Below are positions 16,572 to 25,277 of a stretch of DNA of 64,000 bases, one piece after another. Made by a program: the position numbers and the translations under genes. The notes beneath the pieces are model-generated. The model saw only the letters and a list, made by a program, of their open reading frames with translations. It was not told where the DNA came from and did not search any database. Origin of the DNA: an uncultured Lachnospiraceae bacterium (GTDB lineage: Bacteria; Bacillota; Clostridia; Lachnospirales; Lachnospiraceae); NCBI GenBank assembly GCA_934438085.1, contig CAKSBC010000004.1:56107-120106 (forward strand), read 5' to 3'. How positions within the stretch are numbered: the stretch's first letter is position 1; every line of letters starts with the position of its first letter.

Positions 16572-18290
16572 TTGAAGGTAACAGCAACTAAGGCAATAAT
16601 GGAATGTCTTCTTGAGCAGGATGTCGATACAGTGTTCGGCTATCCCGGAGGCACGATACTAAATGTCTACGATGAATTATACAGATATAAGGATAAGATA
16701 AATCATATACTTACAGCACATGAGCAAGGGGCGGCACATGCGGCTGACGGCTATGCAAGAGCAACCGGAAAGGTCGGAGTATGCTTTGCAACCTCAGGAC
16801 CGGGAGCAACCAATCTTACTACAGGAATTGCCACGGCATACCTTGATTCTTCTCCGGTGGTATTCATTACCTGCAATGTCGGAGAGACACTTTTAGGTAA
16901 GGATGCCTTTCAGGAGGTAGATATAACAGGAATAGCAATGCCTATAACAAAGGCAACATTCCTTGTAAGAGAGGCAAGTCAGATACCGGATGTTATGAGA
17001 CAGGCATTTGCAATAGCAGCCTGCGGAAGACCGGGACCTGTGCTTATAGACTTCCTTAAGAATGTGACCAATCCGGATCAGCTGGTAGACTATGAGTTCA
17101 TTCCGTATAAGGAAAATCGCAGCTGTGAGGCTATTAAAAAGCTCAATTTCTCACATGATCTTTCATCACCTGAGGTCAATCAGGAGGATGTAGACAAGCT
17201 TGTTGAGATGATATCTGAATCAGAGAGACCTTTTATAGTTTGCGGCGGAGGCGTAGTAAGAGGAAGAGCACATAAGGAATTCAGAGAGTTTGCAGAAAAG
17301 CTGGATGCACCGGTTGCCATAACGGTTATGGGCGGCGGAGGCTTCCCGGGAGACCACGAGCTGACCTCGGGTATGATAGGAATGCACGGCTCAACAGCTT
17401 CCAATACAGCCTGCAGCAAATGCGATCTGCTTATCGCGGTCGGATGCAGATTTTCAGACAGAGTTGCCTTAAATCCTAATACATTTGCAGCTCAGGCAAA
17501 GATCGTACAGATCGATATCGACAGAGCTGAGATCGATAAGAATGTTCTGACAGATCACCATATAATAGGCTCTGCTAAAAAGGTGCTGGAGCTGCTTGAT
17601 GCCAAGCTTCCGCAGTATCATCATCCGGAATGGAAGAAGGAAATCCTTCCGCTCAGAGAACCGTCAGAGGCACCGGATCTCGGAAGATTCACTCCGCAGC
17701 AGATAATGGAAAATATAAGAGTTAATGCACCGAAGGATACGATAGTTGCAACGGATGTAGGACAGCACCAGATGTGGGCTATAAAATATCTGCACTTTGA
17801 ATATCCGGGACAGCTTCTTACAAGCGGAGGCTTCGGTACAATGGGCTTTGGACTCGGAGCTGCAATAGGAGCATCGCTTGGATGTCCGGATAAAAGAGTC
17901 ATCCATATCACCGGAGACGGCTGCTTCAGAATGAACTGCAACGAGCTTGCTACAGTAGAGCATTACGGTCTTCCTATAATAACTGTAATATTTAATAACG
18001 GAACACTCGGAATGGTACGTCAGTGGCAGAATCTTATTTACGGAAAGAGATTTTCGGAGACCACTCTTGACAGAGGTCCGGATTTTGTAAAGCTTGCAGA
18101 GGCCTACGGATTAAACGGAAGAAGAGTCAACAATGTTGAGGATATGAAGAATGTACTTGAGGAGGCTCTTAAAGCAGATAAAGCCACCGTTATTGACTGC
18201 AGACTTGATATCAATGAGCTTGTGAGCCCTATGGTTGCAGCCGGACATGACATTACTGATTTTCTATTAAATGAAGGAGGCCGTGCCTGA
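16572..18290 (+). CDS. ilvB: Acetohydroxyacid synthase large subunit, second copy
   Basis: 572 residues, a canonical AHAS with catalytic Glu51 (AHEQGAAHAADGYAR), FQEVDITGIAMPITK, and GDGCF followed by FNNGTLGMVRQWQNL. Trp485 is the substrate-specificity residue associated with preference for 2-ketobutyrate, so this copy can serve isoleucine synthesis. It has clear divergence from the first copy, so the pair is not a recent duplication. The start is TTG, with AGAGGG about eight bases upstream; the following codons give MKVTATKAIMECL, the usual family N terminus. Confidence 0.93.
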   Translation: MKVTATKAIMECLLEQDVDTVFGYPGGTILNVYDELYRYKDKINHILTAHEQGAAHAADGYARATGKVGVCFATSGPGATNLTTGIATAYLDSSPVVFITCNVGETLLGKDAFQEVDITGIAMPITKATFLVREASQIPDVMRQAFAIAACGRPGPVLIDFLKNVTNPDQLVDYEFIPYKENRSCEAIKKLNFSHDLSSPEVNQEDVDKLVEMISESERPFIVCGGGVVRGRAHKEFREFAEKLDAPVAITVMGGGGFPGDHELTSGMIGMHGSTASNTACSKCDLLIAVGCRFSDRVALNPNTFAAQAKIVQIDIDRAEIDKNVLTDHHIIGSAKKVLELLDAKLPQYHHPEWKKEILPLREPSEAPDLGRFTPQQIMENIRVNAPKDTIVATDVGQHQMWAIKYLHFEYPGQLLTSGGFGTMGFGLGAAIGASLGCPDKRVIHITGDGCFRMNCNELATVEHYGLPIITVIFNNGTLGMVRQWQNLIYGKRFSETTLDRGPDFVKLAEAYGLNGRRVNNVEDMKNVLEEALKADKATVIDCRLDINELVSPMVAAGHDITDFLLNEGGRA

Positions 18291-18856
18291 TGAGAAGAGT
18301 TTTTAATTCAGAAAAGAAAATATACACCCTGGCCATCCTTGTTGAGGATGTGCCGGGCATCCTGAGTCAGGTCGCAAGACTGTTCTCAAGAAAGGGCTAC
18401 AATATAGAGTCTATAGTTTCAGGAGAAACGGACAGACCCGGCATCACACGAATCTCAATAGAGGTCATTGCCGATGAGCTGATGATAGATCAGATAGCTG
18501 CACAGTGCAGAAAGCTTATAGGCGTTAAATATGTCAAGATCCTTGATGAGGATACAAGCATCCGAAGGGAGATAGCATTCATCAAGCTTGGAGTTACGGA
18601 CAAGGCGTCAAGAGACGAGGTTATTCAGCTTGTTAACATTTTCAAAGCAAAGGTTATAGATGTTGATCTTGAAGCCATTACGATCTGGGTATTCGGAGAT
18701 AAGGAAAAGAATGAGGCGCTTATAAAGCTTCTCGGAGAGTTCGGAATACTCGAGATTGCAAAAACAGGTACTATCGCCATCGAGAGAGGGCGCAGCACAA
18801 TATACGACGACAACAAATTACAGGAGGAATTTAACTATGGCAAAAATGTATTATGA
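18290..18856 (+). CDS. ilvN: Acetohydroxyacid synthase small (regulatory) subunit, second copy
   Basis: 188 residues with an N-terminal ACT domain (YTLAILVEDVPGILSQVARLFSRKGYNIESI) and C-terminal ALS_ss domain. It is about 27 residues longer than the first copy, with an N-terminal MRRVFNSEKK and a hydrophilic C-terminal tail. Its ATG overlaps the stop codon of the second large subunit (ATGA) behind AAGGAGG, so the two are translationally coupled. The last 20 bases overlap ilvC. Confidence 0.92.
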   Translation: MRRVFNSEKKIYTLAILVEDVPGILSQVARLFSRKGYNIESIVSGETDRPGITRISIEVIADELMIDQIAAQCRKLIGVKYVKILDEDTSIRREIAFIKLGVTDKASRDEVIQLVNIFKAKVIDVDLEAITIWVFGDKEKNEALIKLLGEFGILEIAKTGTIAIERGRSTIYDDNKLQEEFNYGKNVL

Positions 18857-19856
18857 GAAGGATTGTGATATAACAAAGATCTATGGCAAAAAAATCGCCA
18901 TAATCGGTTATGGTTCACAGGGACATGCACACGCTCTCAATCTTAAGGATTCAGGCTGTGATGTATGCGTAGGTCTTCGCGAGGGATCGAAGAACTGGAA
19001 AAAGGCAGAGGAGGCAGGTCTTGCAGTCAAGACTGTTGCAGAGGCTGCTAAGTGGGGAGACATCATCATGATCCTTATCAACGATGAGGTTCAGGCTAAG
19101 GTTTATAAGTCAGACATCGCCCCATACCTCGAGGCAGGAAACGCACTTATGTTTGCTCACGGCTTCAATATTCACTACAAGCAGATCGTTCCTCCGGCAG
19201 ATGTTGATGTTATCATGATCGCACCTAAGGGACCTGGACACACTGTTCGTTCACAGTATGTAAACGGAAAGGGAGTTCCTATGCTTATCTGTGTTGAGCA
19301 GAATCCTACAGGAAAGGCTTACGATATCGGTCTTGCTTATGCAGCAGGCATCGGCGGAGCAAGAGCAGGCGTTATGGAAACAACCTTCCAGGCAGAGACA
19401 GAGACAGACCTTTTCGGAGAGCAGACAGTTCTTTGCGGCGGTATCGTTCAGCTTATGAAGCTTGCATTTGAGACACTTGTAGAAGCAGGCTATGCTCCTG
19501 AGAATGCTTATTTTGAGACTATCCATGAGCTTAAGCTCATCGTTGACCTTATCAATAAGGGCGGAATCGCTATGATGAACTACTCTGTATCAGATACAGC
19601 AGAGTACGGCGAGTATGTATCAGGTCCTCGCGTACTTCCGGAGAAGGAGACAAAGGAGAGAATGAAGGCAGTTCTTCAGGACATCCAGGACGGTACATTT
19701 GCAGGAAAGTGGATCGCAGAGAACAACAACGGACGTACATACTTCAACAGAAGCCGTGCTATCCTTGCTCAGCATCCAATGGAGACAGTAGGCGCAGAGC
19801 TTCGTAAGAATATGCTCTGGGGCGATGATGTAGATCCTGATACAGCATCAAACTAA
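18837..19856 (+). CDS. ilvC: Ketol-acid reductoisomerase (NADP+)
   Basis: 339 residues, class I length. It isomerises and reduces acetolactate and acetohydroxybutyrate. The nucleotide-binding motif GYGSQGHAHA is at 24-33, and the C-terminal knotted domain carries the magnesium-binding acids in ETDLFGEQ and the later Glu residues. The ATG at 18837 has AGGAGG eight bases before it and gives the normal N terminus MAKMYYEKD. Codon use is more biased than in neighbouring genes, consistent with high expression. Confidence 0.97.
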   Translation: MAKMYYEKDCDITKIYGKKIAIIGYGSQGHAHALNLKDSGCDVCVGLREGSKNWKKAEEAGLAVKTVAEAAKWGDIIMILINDEVQAKVYKSDIAPYLEAGNALMFAHGFNIHYKQIVPPADVDVIMIAPKGPGHTVRSQYVNGKGVPMLICVEQNPTGKAYDIGLAYAAGIGGARAGVMETTFQAETETDLFGEQTVLCGGIVQLMKLAFETLVEAGYAPENAYFETIHELKLIVDLINKGGIAMMNYSVSDTAEYGEYVSGPRVLPEKETKERMKAVLQDIQDGTFAGKWIAENNNGRTYFNRSRAILAQHPMETVGAELRKNMLWGDDVDPDTASN

Positions 19857-19907
19857 TCTGTATAGTATAATTATCATATATCATTAATCCGGGATCACCG
19901 GAAGCCT

Positions 19908-19935
19908 CGTATATCCGTGTCATAGCGGATATACG
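19908..19935. repeat. Inverted repeat between ilvC and ilvD
   Basis: CGTATATCCG (19908-19917) and CGGATATACG (19926-19935) form a perfect 10-bp stem with an 8-base loop. Only AATTTG follows, so termination would be weak; it may protect the upstream ilvBNC message or partially reduce ilvD expression. Confidence 0.5.
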
Positions 19936-19997
19936 AATTTGTAATTTTCAAGCAGAAAACTGCATTTATATTAAATGAAATAATAAGGGGAGAGAAA

Positions 19998-21659
19998 ATG
20001 AGAAGCGATGTTATAAAAAAAGGCGTGCCGGCGGCACCTAACCGTTCACTGCTGTATGCATTAGGCTACACCAAGGAAGAAATAGAGAGACCGCTTATCG
20101 GAGTTGTATGCTCTTATAATGAAATAGTTCCGGGACATATGAATCTTGATAAGATCGCAGAAGCTGTAAAGGCAGGTATAAGAGCTGCCGGAGGAACTCC
20201 TGTGGAATTCCCGGCAATTGCTGTGTGCGACGGTATTGCAATGGGTCATACAGGCATGAAGTATTCGCTTGTTACAAGAGATCTTATAGCTGATTCTACA
20301 GAGGCCATGGCTATGGCACACCAGTTTGACGGCCTTGTAATGATCCCTAACTGCGATAAGAACGTGCCTGGTCTTCTTATGGCAGCAGCCAGAGTAAATA
20401 TACCTACCATTTTCGTTTCCGGAGGACCTATGCTTGCAGGTACGCTTAATGACGGCAGACGTACATGCTTAAGCCATATGTTTGAGGCTGTAGGTGCTCA
20501 CTATGCCGGAAAGCTTGATGATGCCGGACTCGAGGAATACGAGCAGAATGCATGTCCTACCTGTGGCTCCTGCTCAGGAATGTATACTGCAAACTCAATG
20601 AACTGCCTTACAGAGGCTATAGGAATGGGACTTAAGGGCAACGGAACTATTCCTGCTGTCTATTCTGCAAGATTAAGACTTGCCAAGCATGCCGGAATGC
20701 AGATCATGGAGCTTGTAGCAAAAAATATCTGCCCACGCGATATTATGACTCCGGCAGCCTTCCACAATGCCGAAACAGTAGATATGGCACTCGGCTGTTC
20801 AACCAATACTATGCTCCACCTTCCGGCAATAGCACATGAGTGCGGCCTTGACTTAAGCTTTGATATGGCAAATGAGATATCAGAAAAGACACCGAATCTC
20901 TGCCACCTTGCACCTGCAGGATTTACCTATATGGAGGATCTTGAAAGAGCCGGAGGTGTATATGCTGTCATGAAGGAGCTTGCGGATGCCGGACTTCTTG
21001 ATACATCCGTAATGACCTGTACAGGCAATACTATGGGTGAAAATATAAAGGATGCGGTAAATCGTGATCCTGATATCATAAGACCGATAGATGATCCGTT
21101 TACCAAGACCGGAGGAATCGCAGTGCTTAAGGGTAATCTTGCACCTGACGGCTGTGTTGTTAAGCAATCTGCTGTTGCGCCTGAAATGATGGTGCACGAA
21201 GGTCCTGCAAGAGTGTTTAATTCGGAAGATGATGCAATAGCTGCAATATATGACGGTAAGATCTCAGCCGGAGACATTGTCATCATTCGTTATGAGGGAC
21301 CTAAGGGCGGCCCAGGAATGAGAGAAATGCTCAATCCTACCTCAGCAATTGCCGGCATGGGACTTGATAAATCTGTAGCACTTATCACAGACGGACGTTT
21401 CTCCGGAGCAACAAGAGGTGCTTCTATAGGCCATGTTTCACCGGAGGCAGCATCAGGCGGCCCTATAGGACTTGTTGAGGAGGGCGATATCATTTCCATC
21501 AATATTCCTGAGCATTCTATCGAGCTTAAGGTCAATGAAGAAGAGCTTAAGACCAGGAAGGAAAAGTGGGTATGCCCGGAGCCGCGTATCAAGACAGGTT
21601 ATCTTGCACGCTATGCAAAGTATGTTTCATCTGCAGATAAGGGAGCGATATTAAGCTGA
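19998..21659 (+). CDS. ilvD: Dihydroxy-acid dehydratase
   Basis: 553 residues, the normal length. It dehydrates the IlvC products to the 2-keto acid precursors of valine and isoleucine. Iron-sulfur ligands are visible in MIPNCDKNVPG (C119) and CPTCGSCSGMYTANSMNCLTEA (C186, C189, C192). Substrate and metal motifs include VCDGIAMGH near 77-84. The final aminotransferase (ilvE) is not in this window. AGGGGAG precedes the ATG. Confidence 0.97.
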   Translation: MRSDVIKKGVPAAPNRSLLYALGYTKEEIERPLIGVVCSYNEIVPGHMNLDKIAEAVKAGIRAAGGTPVEFPAIAVCDGIAMGHTGMKYSLVTRDLIADSTEAMAMAHQFDGLVMIPNCDKNVPGLLMAAARVNIPTIFVSGGPMLAGTLNDGRRTCLSHMFEAVGAHYAGKLDDAGLEEYEQNACPTCGSCSGMYTANSMNCLTEAIGMGLKGNGTIPAVYSARLRLAKHAGMQIMELVAKNICPRDIMTPAAFHNAETVDMALGCSTNTMLHLPAIAHECGLDLSFDMANEISEKTPNLCHLAPAGFTYMEDLERAGGVYAVMKELADAGLLDTSVMTCTGNTMGENIKDAVNRDPDIIRPIDDPFTKTGGIAVLKGNLAPDGCVVKQSAVAPEMMVHEGPARVFNSEDDAIAAIYDGKISAGDIVIIRYEGPKGGPGMREMLNPTSAIAGMGLDKSVALITDGRFSGATRGASIGHVSPEAASGGPIGLVEEGDIISINIPEHSIELKVNEEELKTRKEKWVCPEPRIKTGYLARYAKYVSSADKGAILS

Positions 21660-22978
21660 TGTATAAATTGATTTCCAGACTGCTGCTCTTTGGTGAGCTT
21701 GGCGCAGACAGTATACTTCGCAATGTTGCCGATATTATTCGTGATTCGGAGTCGGAAAATGCTGACAAGGACGAGCTTGTGCAGCGATCATTCAGAGAGG
21801 TGAAGCATATCCTTGACCTTTCGACAGACTGCGGCTTTGATGATGATCTCTGGCAGTGTTATCTGACATATATACTTATGACGAACGAAAACTCTTTTAC
21901 AAAGACCTGCGAGAGAGTGGGAAGCAGAGACGGCTCGGTCAATTATTTCGCTGTTAAGGATTTTGAGATATTTAAAGAGCTGATGCATTATGATTTTTCA
22001 GCACTTGAAGAGAAGCTTGGCATTGACTGCTTTACAAAGATTTGCTCTTATAAGGCCATTCCTAAGAGAGACAGGCTTTATAATCACGATATCAGTACTC
22101 AGGTAAGAGGGCTCAGAGACAGGCTTTGCAAGGCTGAGAGCGGACAGGAAATATTTGACATTGTCACAGATTATTATGCTAAATACGGCTACGGACTTTT
22201 TGCTATGAGCAGAGCCTTCCGTATTAACCGCAGCGAAGGCGGCAGGCTTGATTTCCTTCCTATAAGTAACGTTGATAATGTGATGCTTAGCGATCTCTTA
22301 GGCTACGAGGAGCAGAAAAAGGAGCTTAGAGACAATACACTTGCCTTTTTAAATGGTAAAAAGGCCAATAATGTATTGCTTTACGGCGATGCCGGCACAG
22401 GTAAATCCACCAGCGTCAAGGCTCTTATCAATGAGTATTATGATATGGGACTCAGAATGATAGAGATCTACAAGCATCAGTTCGGAGATCTTTCAGAGGT
22501 GATCGGCAGCATAAAGAACCGGAACTATCGCTTTATCATTTTTATCGATGATCTGTCCTTTGAGGAAAATGAAGTTGAATATAAATTCCTTAAGGCGGTG
22601 ATCGAAGGCGGAGTTGAGACACGCCCGGAGAATGTGCTTATTTATGCTACTTCAAACCGCAGACATCTTGTAAAGGAGACCTGGAAGGATAGGAATGATA
22701 TGGAGCACGAGGGAGATATTCATCGTTCTGATACGATAGAGGAAAAGACCTCGCTTGCTGCGCGCTTCGGAGTTTCTATCAATTATAATGCACCTACACC
22801 TAAGCAGTATCACGAGATAGTTAAAGCTCTTGCTGAAAGAAACGGCCTTAAGATAGATGAGGCAAAGCTTAAGACTATCGCAAACAGCTGGGAGATACGC
22901 CACGGAGGCTTCTCAGGAAGAGCGGCACAGCAGCTGGTGCAGTATCTTGAAAGTAAGCAGGATACTGAGCAGGAATAA
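21659..22978 (+). CDS. DUF815 family AAA ATPase
   Basis: 439 residues. The N-terminal 200 residues are helical and poorly conserved. The ATPase core has Walker A GDAGTGKST (243-251), Walker B FIIFIDDLS (293-300) and a sensor-like IYATSNRRHLV. This DUF815 group is found in many bacteria; its role is not established. Its ATG overlaps the ilvD stop codon (TGATG), so it is translationally coupled to a biosynthetic operon, but nothing in its sequence ties it to amino acid synthesis. Confidence 0.88.
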   Translation: MYKLISRLLLFGELGADSILRNVADIIRDSESENADKDELVQRSFREVKHILDLSTDCGFDDDLWQCYLTYILMTNENSFTKTCERVGSRDGSVNYFAVKDFEIFKELMHYDFSALEEKLGIDCFTKICSYKAIPKRDRLYNHDISTQVRGLRDRLCKAESGQEIFDIVTDYYAKYGYGLFAMSRAFRINRSEGGRLDFLPISNVDNVMLSDLLGYEEQKKELRDNTLAFLNGKKANNVLLYGDAGTGKSTSVKALINEYYDMGLRMIEIYKHQFGDLSEVIGSIKNRNYRFIIFIDDLSFEENEVEYKFLKAVIEGGVETRPENVLIYATSNRRHLVKETWKDRNDMEHEGDIHRSDTIEEKTSLAARFGVSINYNAPTPKQYHEIVKALAERNGLKIDEAKLKTIANSWEIRHGGFSGRAAQQLVQYLESKQDTEQE

Positions 22979-23031
22979 TAAAAAAAGCATGATTATTATT
23001 AGCAATAAGAATGCATTATAGAATCTGCAAT

Positions 23032-23121
23032 AAAGACACAGTCTGTGAAGCAGCTGCCGATAGTCAGAGTTCTTGGAATCTGATGAAAGGAGCTTAGTGT
23101 CAATCACAGGCTGTGTCTTTT
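23032..23121 (+). terminator. Long hairpin / probable terminator after the ilv operon
   Basis: AAAGACACAG-T-CTGTGA (23032-23048) pairs with TCACAG-G-CTGTGTCTTT (23104-23120), 16 bp with one mismatch. A smaller stem, CAGA-TTC/GAA-TCTG, sits in the 55-base loop. The last arm ends in a T-rich CTTTTCT. Confidence 0.65.
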
Positions 23122-23207
23122 CTGAATCATCTTATGCTAAATGTATCGCTTTTTAGATAATGATGAGATAAAATGAAATAAAAATATCTTAAAAAGAGAG
23201 GGAAGAT

Positions 23208-24032
23208 ATGAGGCTTAAGAAATTATTGGCGGCAAGCTTACTTTGCGGAATGACGATTTTCGGCATGGCTCAGGCAGCAAATGCTGCACCGGGTGTGATA
23301 ATAGCATATGAAAGATCTAATGTAGGACCGGGAGAGGGCTGGAAACAGAATGAAAACGGCAGCTGGTATTATCAGAAAAACGGTGAAATGCTCAAAAACT
23401 GCTGGCATGAAAAGGACGGCAAAAAATACAGGCTCGGTGAAGACGGTATTATGCTGACAGGGTGGCAGACTATTGACGGTGCTTCATATTATTTTGCTCA
23501 GAATGGCGATGCCTCGCATCCTGAGGGAGCTTTGTACATATCCGAAAAAACTCCTGACGGCTATGATGTGGATGCAGAAGGAAAGCTTATACCAAAGATC
23601 GTGCAGGAAACAGCTGATCCTGCGGCAAGAGTTAATCCTTACGGGAATGTTAATTGCGTAGAGATCGATCTTACTAATCAGATGGTATATGCATACACCG
23701 GACAGCAGTGCGTATTGGCTTCCAAATGCGTAACAGGAAGAGTAATAAACGGCAACGCTACTCCTGCCGGAAACTTCAAAATATATAATAAGGAACGCAA
23801 CAGAACACTGAGAGGCTATAATTCAGACGGCAGCAAGTATGCAAGCCCGGTAAGCTTCTGGATGCCTTTTAACGGAGCAATCGGTCTTCATGATGCAACC
23901 TGGAGAACGAATTTCAACAGTGATGTGTATTATAACTATGGTTCTCACGGCTGTGTAAATATGCCGTTTGACAATGCTGCGGCATTATATAACATCGTAT
24001 ATGTCGGAATGCCGGTTTATGTACATAATTGA
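23208..24032 (+). CDS. Secreted L,D-transpeptidase with cell-wall-binding repeats
   Basis: 274 residues. A signal peptide (about 1-26, ending ANAA) is followed by two to three aromatic repeats of the glucan/choline-binding type (GWKQNENGSWYYQKNGEML, GWQTIDGASYYF) at about 43-100. The C-terminal YkuD domain ends with the active-site motif SHGCVN, nucleophile Cys249. It should form 3-3 crosslinks in peptidoglycan or anchor wall proteins, outside the membrane. GAGAGGGAAG precedes the ATG. A second transpeptidase gene follows 14 bases after its stop. Confidence 0.9.
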   Translation: MRLKKLLAASLLCGMTIFGMAQAANAAPGVIIAYERSNVGPGEGWKQNENGSWYYQKNGEMLKNCWHEKDGKKYRLGEDGIMLTGWQTIDGASYYFAQNGDASHPEGALYISEKTPDGYDVDAEGKLIPKIVQETADPAARVNPYGNVNCVEIDLTNQMVYAYTGQQCVLASKCVTGRVINGNATPAGNFKIYNKERNRTLRGYNSDGSKYASPVSFWMPFNGAIGLHDATWRTNFNSDVYYNYGSHGCVNMPFDNAAALYNIVYVGMPVYVHN

Positions 24033-24046
24033 TGGAAGGAAACAGG

Positions 24047-24940
24047 ATGAGGAAGATATCGGCAGCAGTACTTCTTTTATCATTGGCAATGAGCTTCTCT
24101 GCCTTTGCTGACGGTACAGGCGGAAAGGCTGTAAGGATCATAAGCTATGACAGCAGCTCAGACAATAATAAGGCTTTGCTGAATGTCGAAACGGAGAATG
24201 CTGAAAAAAACAGCACTGCAGACAGTAATAAACAGCAGAATTCCGCAATATATCCGCTTTCAAATAGTGCGGATACAAAGACACTTATTCAGTCAGGAAT
24301 AGTTGAAGCAAGCGGACTTGAAATCGATAAGGTCAATGTACCTTTAGATGCTAAAGTCCTGATAACGCTTTGCGGCGGCAAAAGCTCCGACAGCGGTGTG
24401 CTGAATGTTTATAAGAAAGAAGCTGACGGAAATAATGTTTCCTTTAAGCTACAGCTTTCAGCAAGGGCCAAGCTTGGCAAAAACGGTCTGTATAAGGAAA
24501 AAGAGGGAGATTCAAAAACTCCGGTAGGCATTTTTAAAATGAATACACCCTTCGGACGTGAAGATAAGCTTGAAGGCTTCCCAGATAATTATATAAAGGT
24601 TGACGGAAATTATTATTGGAACGGAGATTCGGAGTCACCGTTATATAATAAACTGGTAAATATCAGCAATTACAATAATTTTGATAAAAAGAAGTCGGAG
24701 CACATTATAGACTACGGAAAGTATTATAATTATTGTATTGATACCGGGTATAATGTCGAAGGAACACCATACAAGGGCTCAGCCATATATCTTCACTGCG
24801 TTGTAAATAACGAAAATACTCATGGCTGCATCGCTATTCCCGAAGCGGATATGATAAGCATTATGCGTATGTATGAAGAAGATCATACCTATATAGCAAT
24901 TTATGATAATGCCGATATACAGGCAATGTATAAGAAATAA
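24047..24940 (+). CDS. Secreted L,D-transpeptidase (YkuD family), second copy
   Basis: 297 residues from the ATG at 24047, chosen because GGAAGGA lies six bases before it. A signal peptide (RKISAAVLLLSLAMSFSAFA, to about residue 21) is followed by a Ser/Asn-rich linker and then a domain with GLYKEKEGDSKTPVGIF and the catalytic motif HCVVNNENTHGC (Cys261). It lacks aromatic repeats and is only distantly similar to the first copy, so the operon carries two non-redundant transpeptidase types. Predicted to act on peptidoglycan outside the membrane. Confidence 0.85.
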   Translation: MRKISAAVLLLSLAMSFSAFADGTGGKAVRIISYDSSSDNNKALLNVETENAEKNSTADSNKQQNSAIYPLSNSADTKTLIQSGIVEASGLEIDKVNVPLDAKVLITLCGGKSSDSGVLNVYKKEADGNNVSFKLQLSARAKLGKNGLYKEKEGDSKTPVGIFKMNTPFGREDKLEGFPDNYIKVDGNYYWNGDSESPLYNKLVNISNYNNFDKKKSEHIIDYGKYYNYCIDTGYNVEGTPYKGSAIYLHCVVNNENTHGCIAIPEADMISIMRMYEEDHTYIAIYDNADIQAMYKK

Positions 24941-24947
24941 TTTAAAA

Positions 24948-24984
24948 GTCCGTCTGTTTCGGCAAAGAGCTCTGACAGACGGAC
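24948..24984 (+). terminator. Probable terminator after the transpeptidase pair
   Basis: GTCCGTCTGT (24948-24957) and ACAGACGGAC (24975-24984) form a perfect 10-bp stem; ATTTAT follows, a weak T-tract. Confidence 0.6.
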
Positions 24985-25095
24985 ATTTATAGTATAAGTG
25001 CTAATACTTAAACCGGCAGCAGGACTAAAGGCTTGGAAGCGTTATCTGATAATCCTGTATAGATTCGTGATCAATAATAACGAGTTGCCTTAAAT

Positions 25096-25195
25096 AAAAA
25101 AATCCCCCATAAAAAGGGAGGAGCCTCGGTAGTATCTACCGAGGCAAAGCATTATGAAAAAATTATTAAGCAATGCAGTAATAATTTACTTAATG
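25096..25195 (-). ncRNA. Candidate small RNA (minus strand), unverified
   Basis: Read on the minus strand, this gap holds a stem GCATT/AATGC, a perfect 10-bp stem (GCCTCGGTAG / CTACCGAGGC, 25136-25145 and 25123-25132) and a C/G stem followed by seven T residues at 25102-25096. No minus-strand gene lies upstream that this terminator could serve, and a promoter-like sequence sits at the right distance (25202-25229). The loop between the stems contains CTCCTCCC, complementary to a ribosome binding site. An untranslated RNA of about 100 bases would explain all this, but there is no direct proof. Confidence 0.3.
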
Positions 25196-25201
25196 TTTAT
25201 G

Positions 25202-25229
25202 GTTATAATATAAGATTCAAACATGTCGA
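25202..25229 (-). promoter_or_regulatory. Possible promoter of the minus-strand small RNA
   Basis: On the minus strand TCGACA (25229-25224), 16-base spacer, TATAAC (25207-25202). The match is moderate and the region is AT-rich. Confidence 0.25.
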
Positions 25230-25277
25230 TTTTATGTGTGATAAGTTAATGATATTTAAAAAAAATATGAACGAAAT

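Noticed and set aside
18756..18836. Longer start for ilvC
   Set aside because: The extension lies within ilvN, matches no family member, and the ATG at 18837 has an ideal ribosome binding site.
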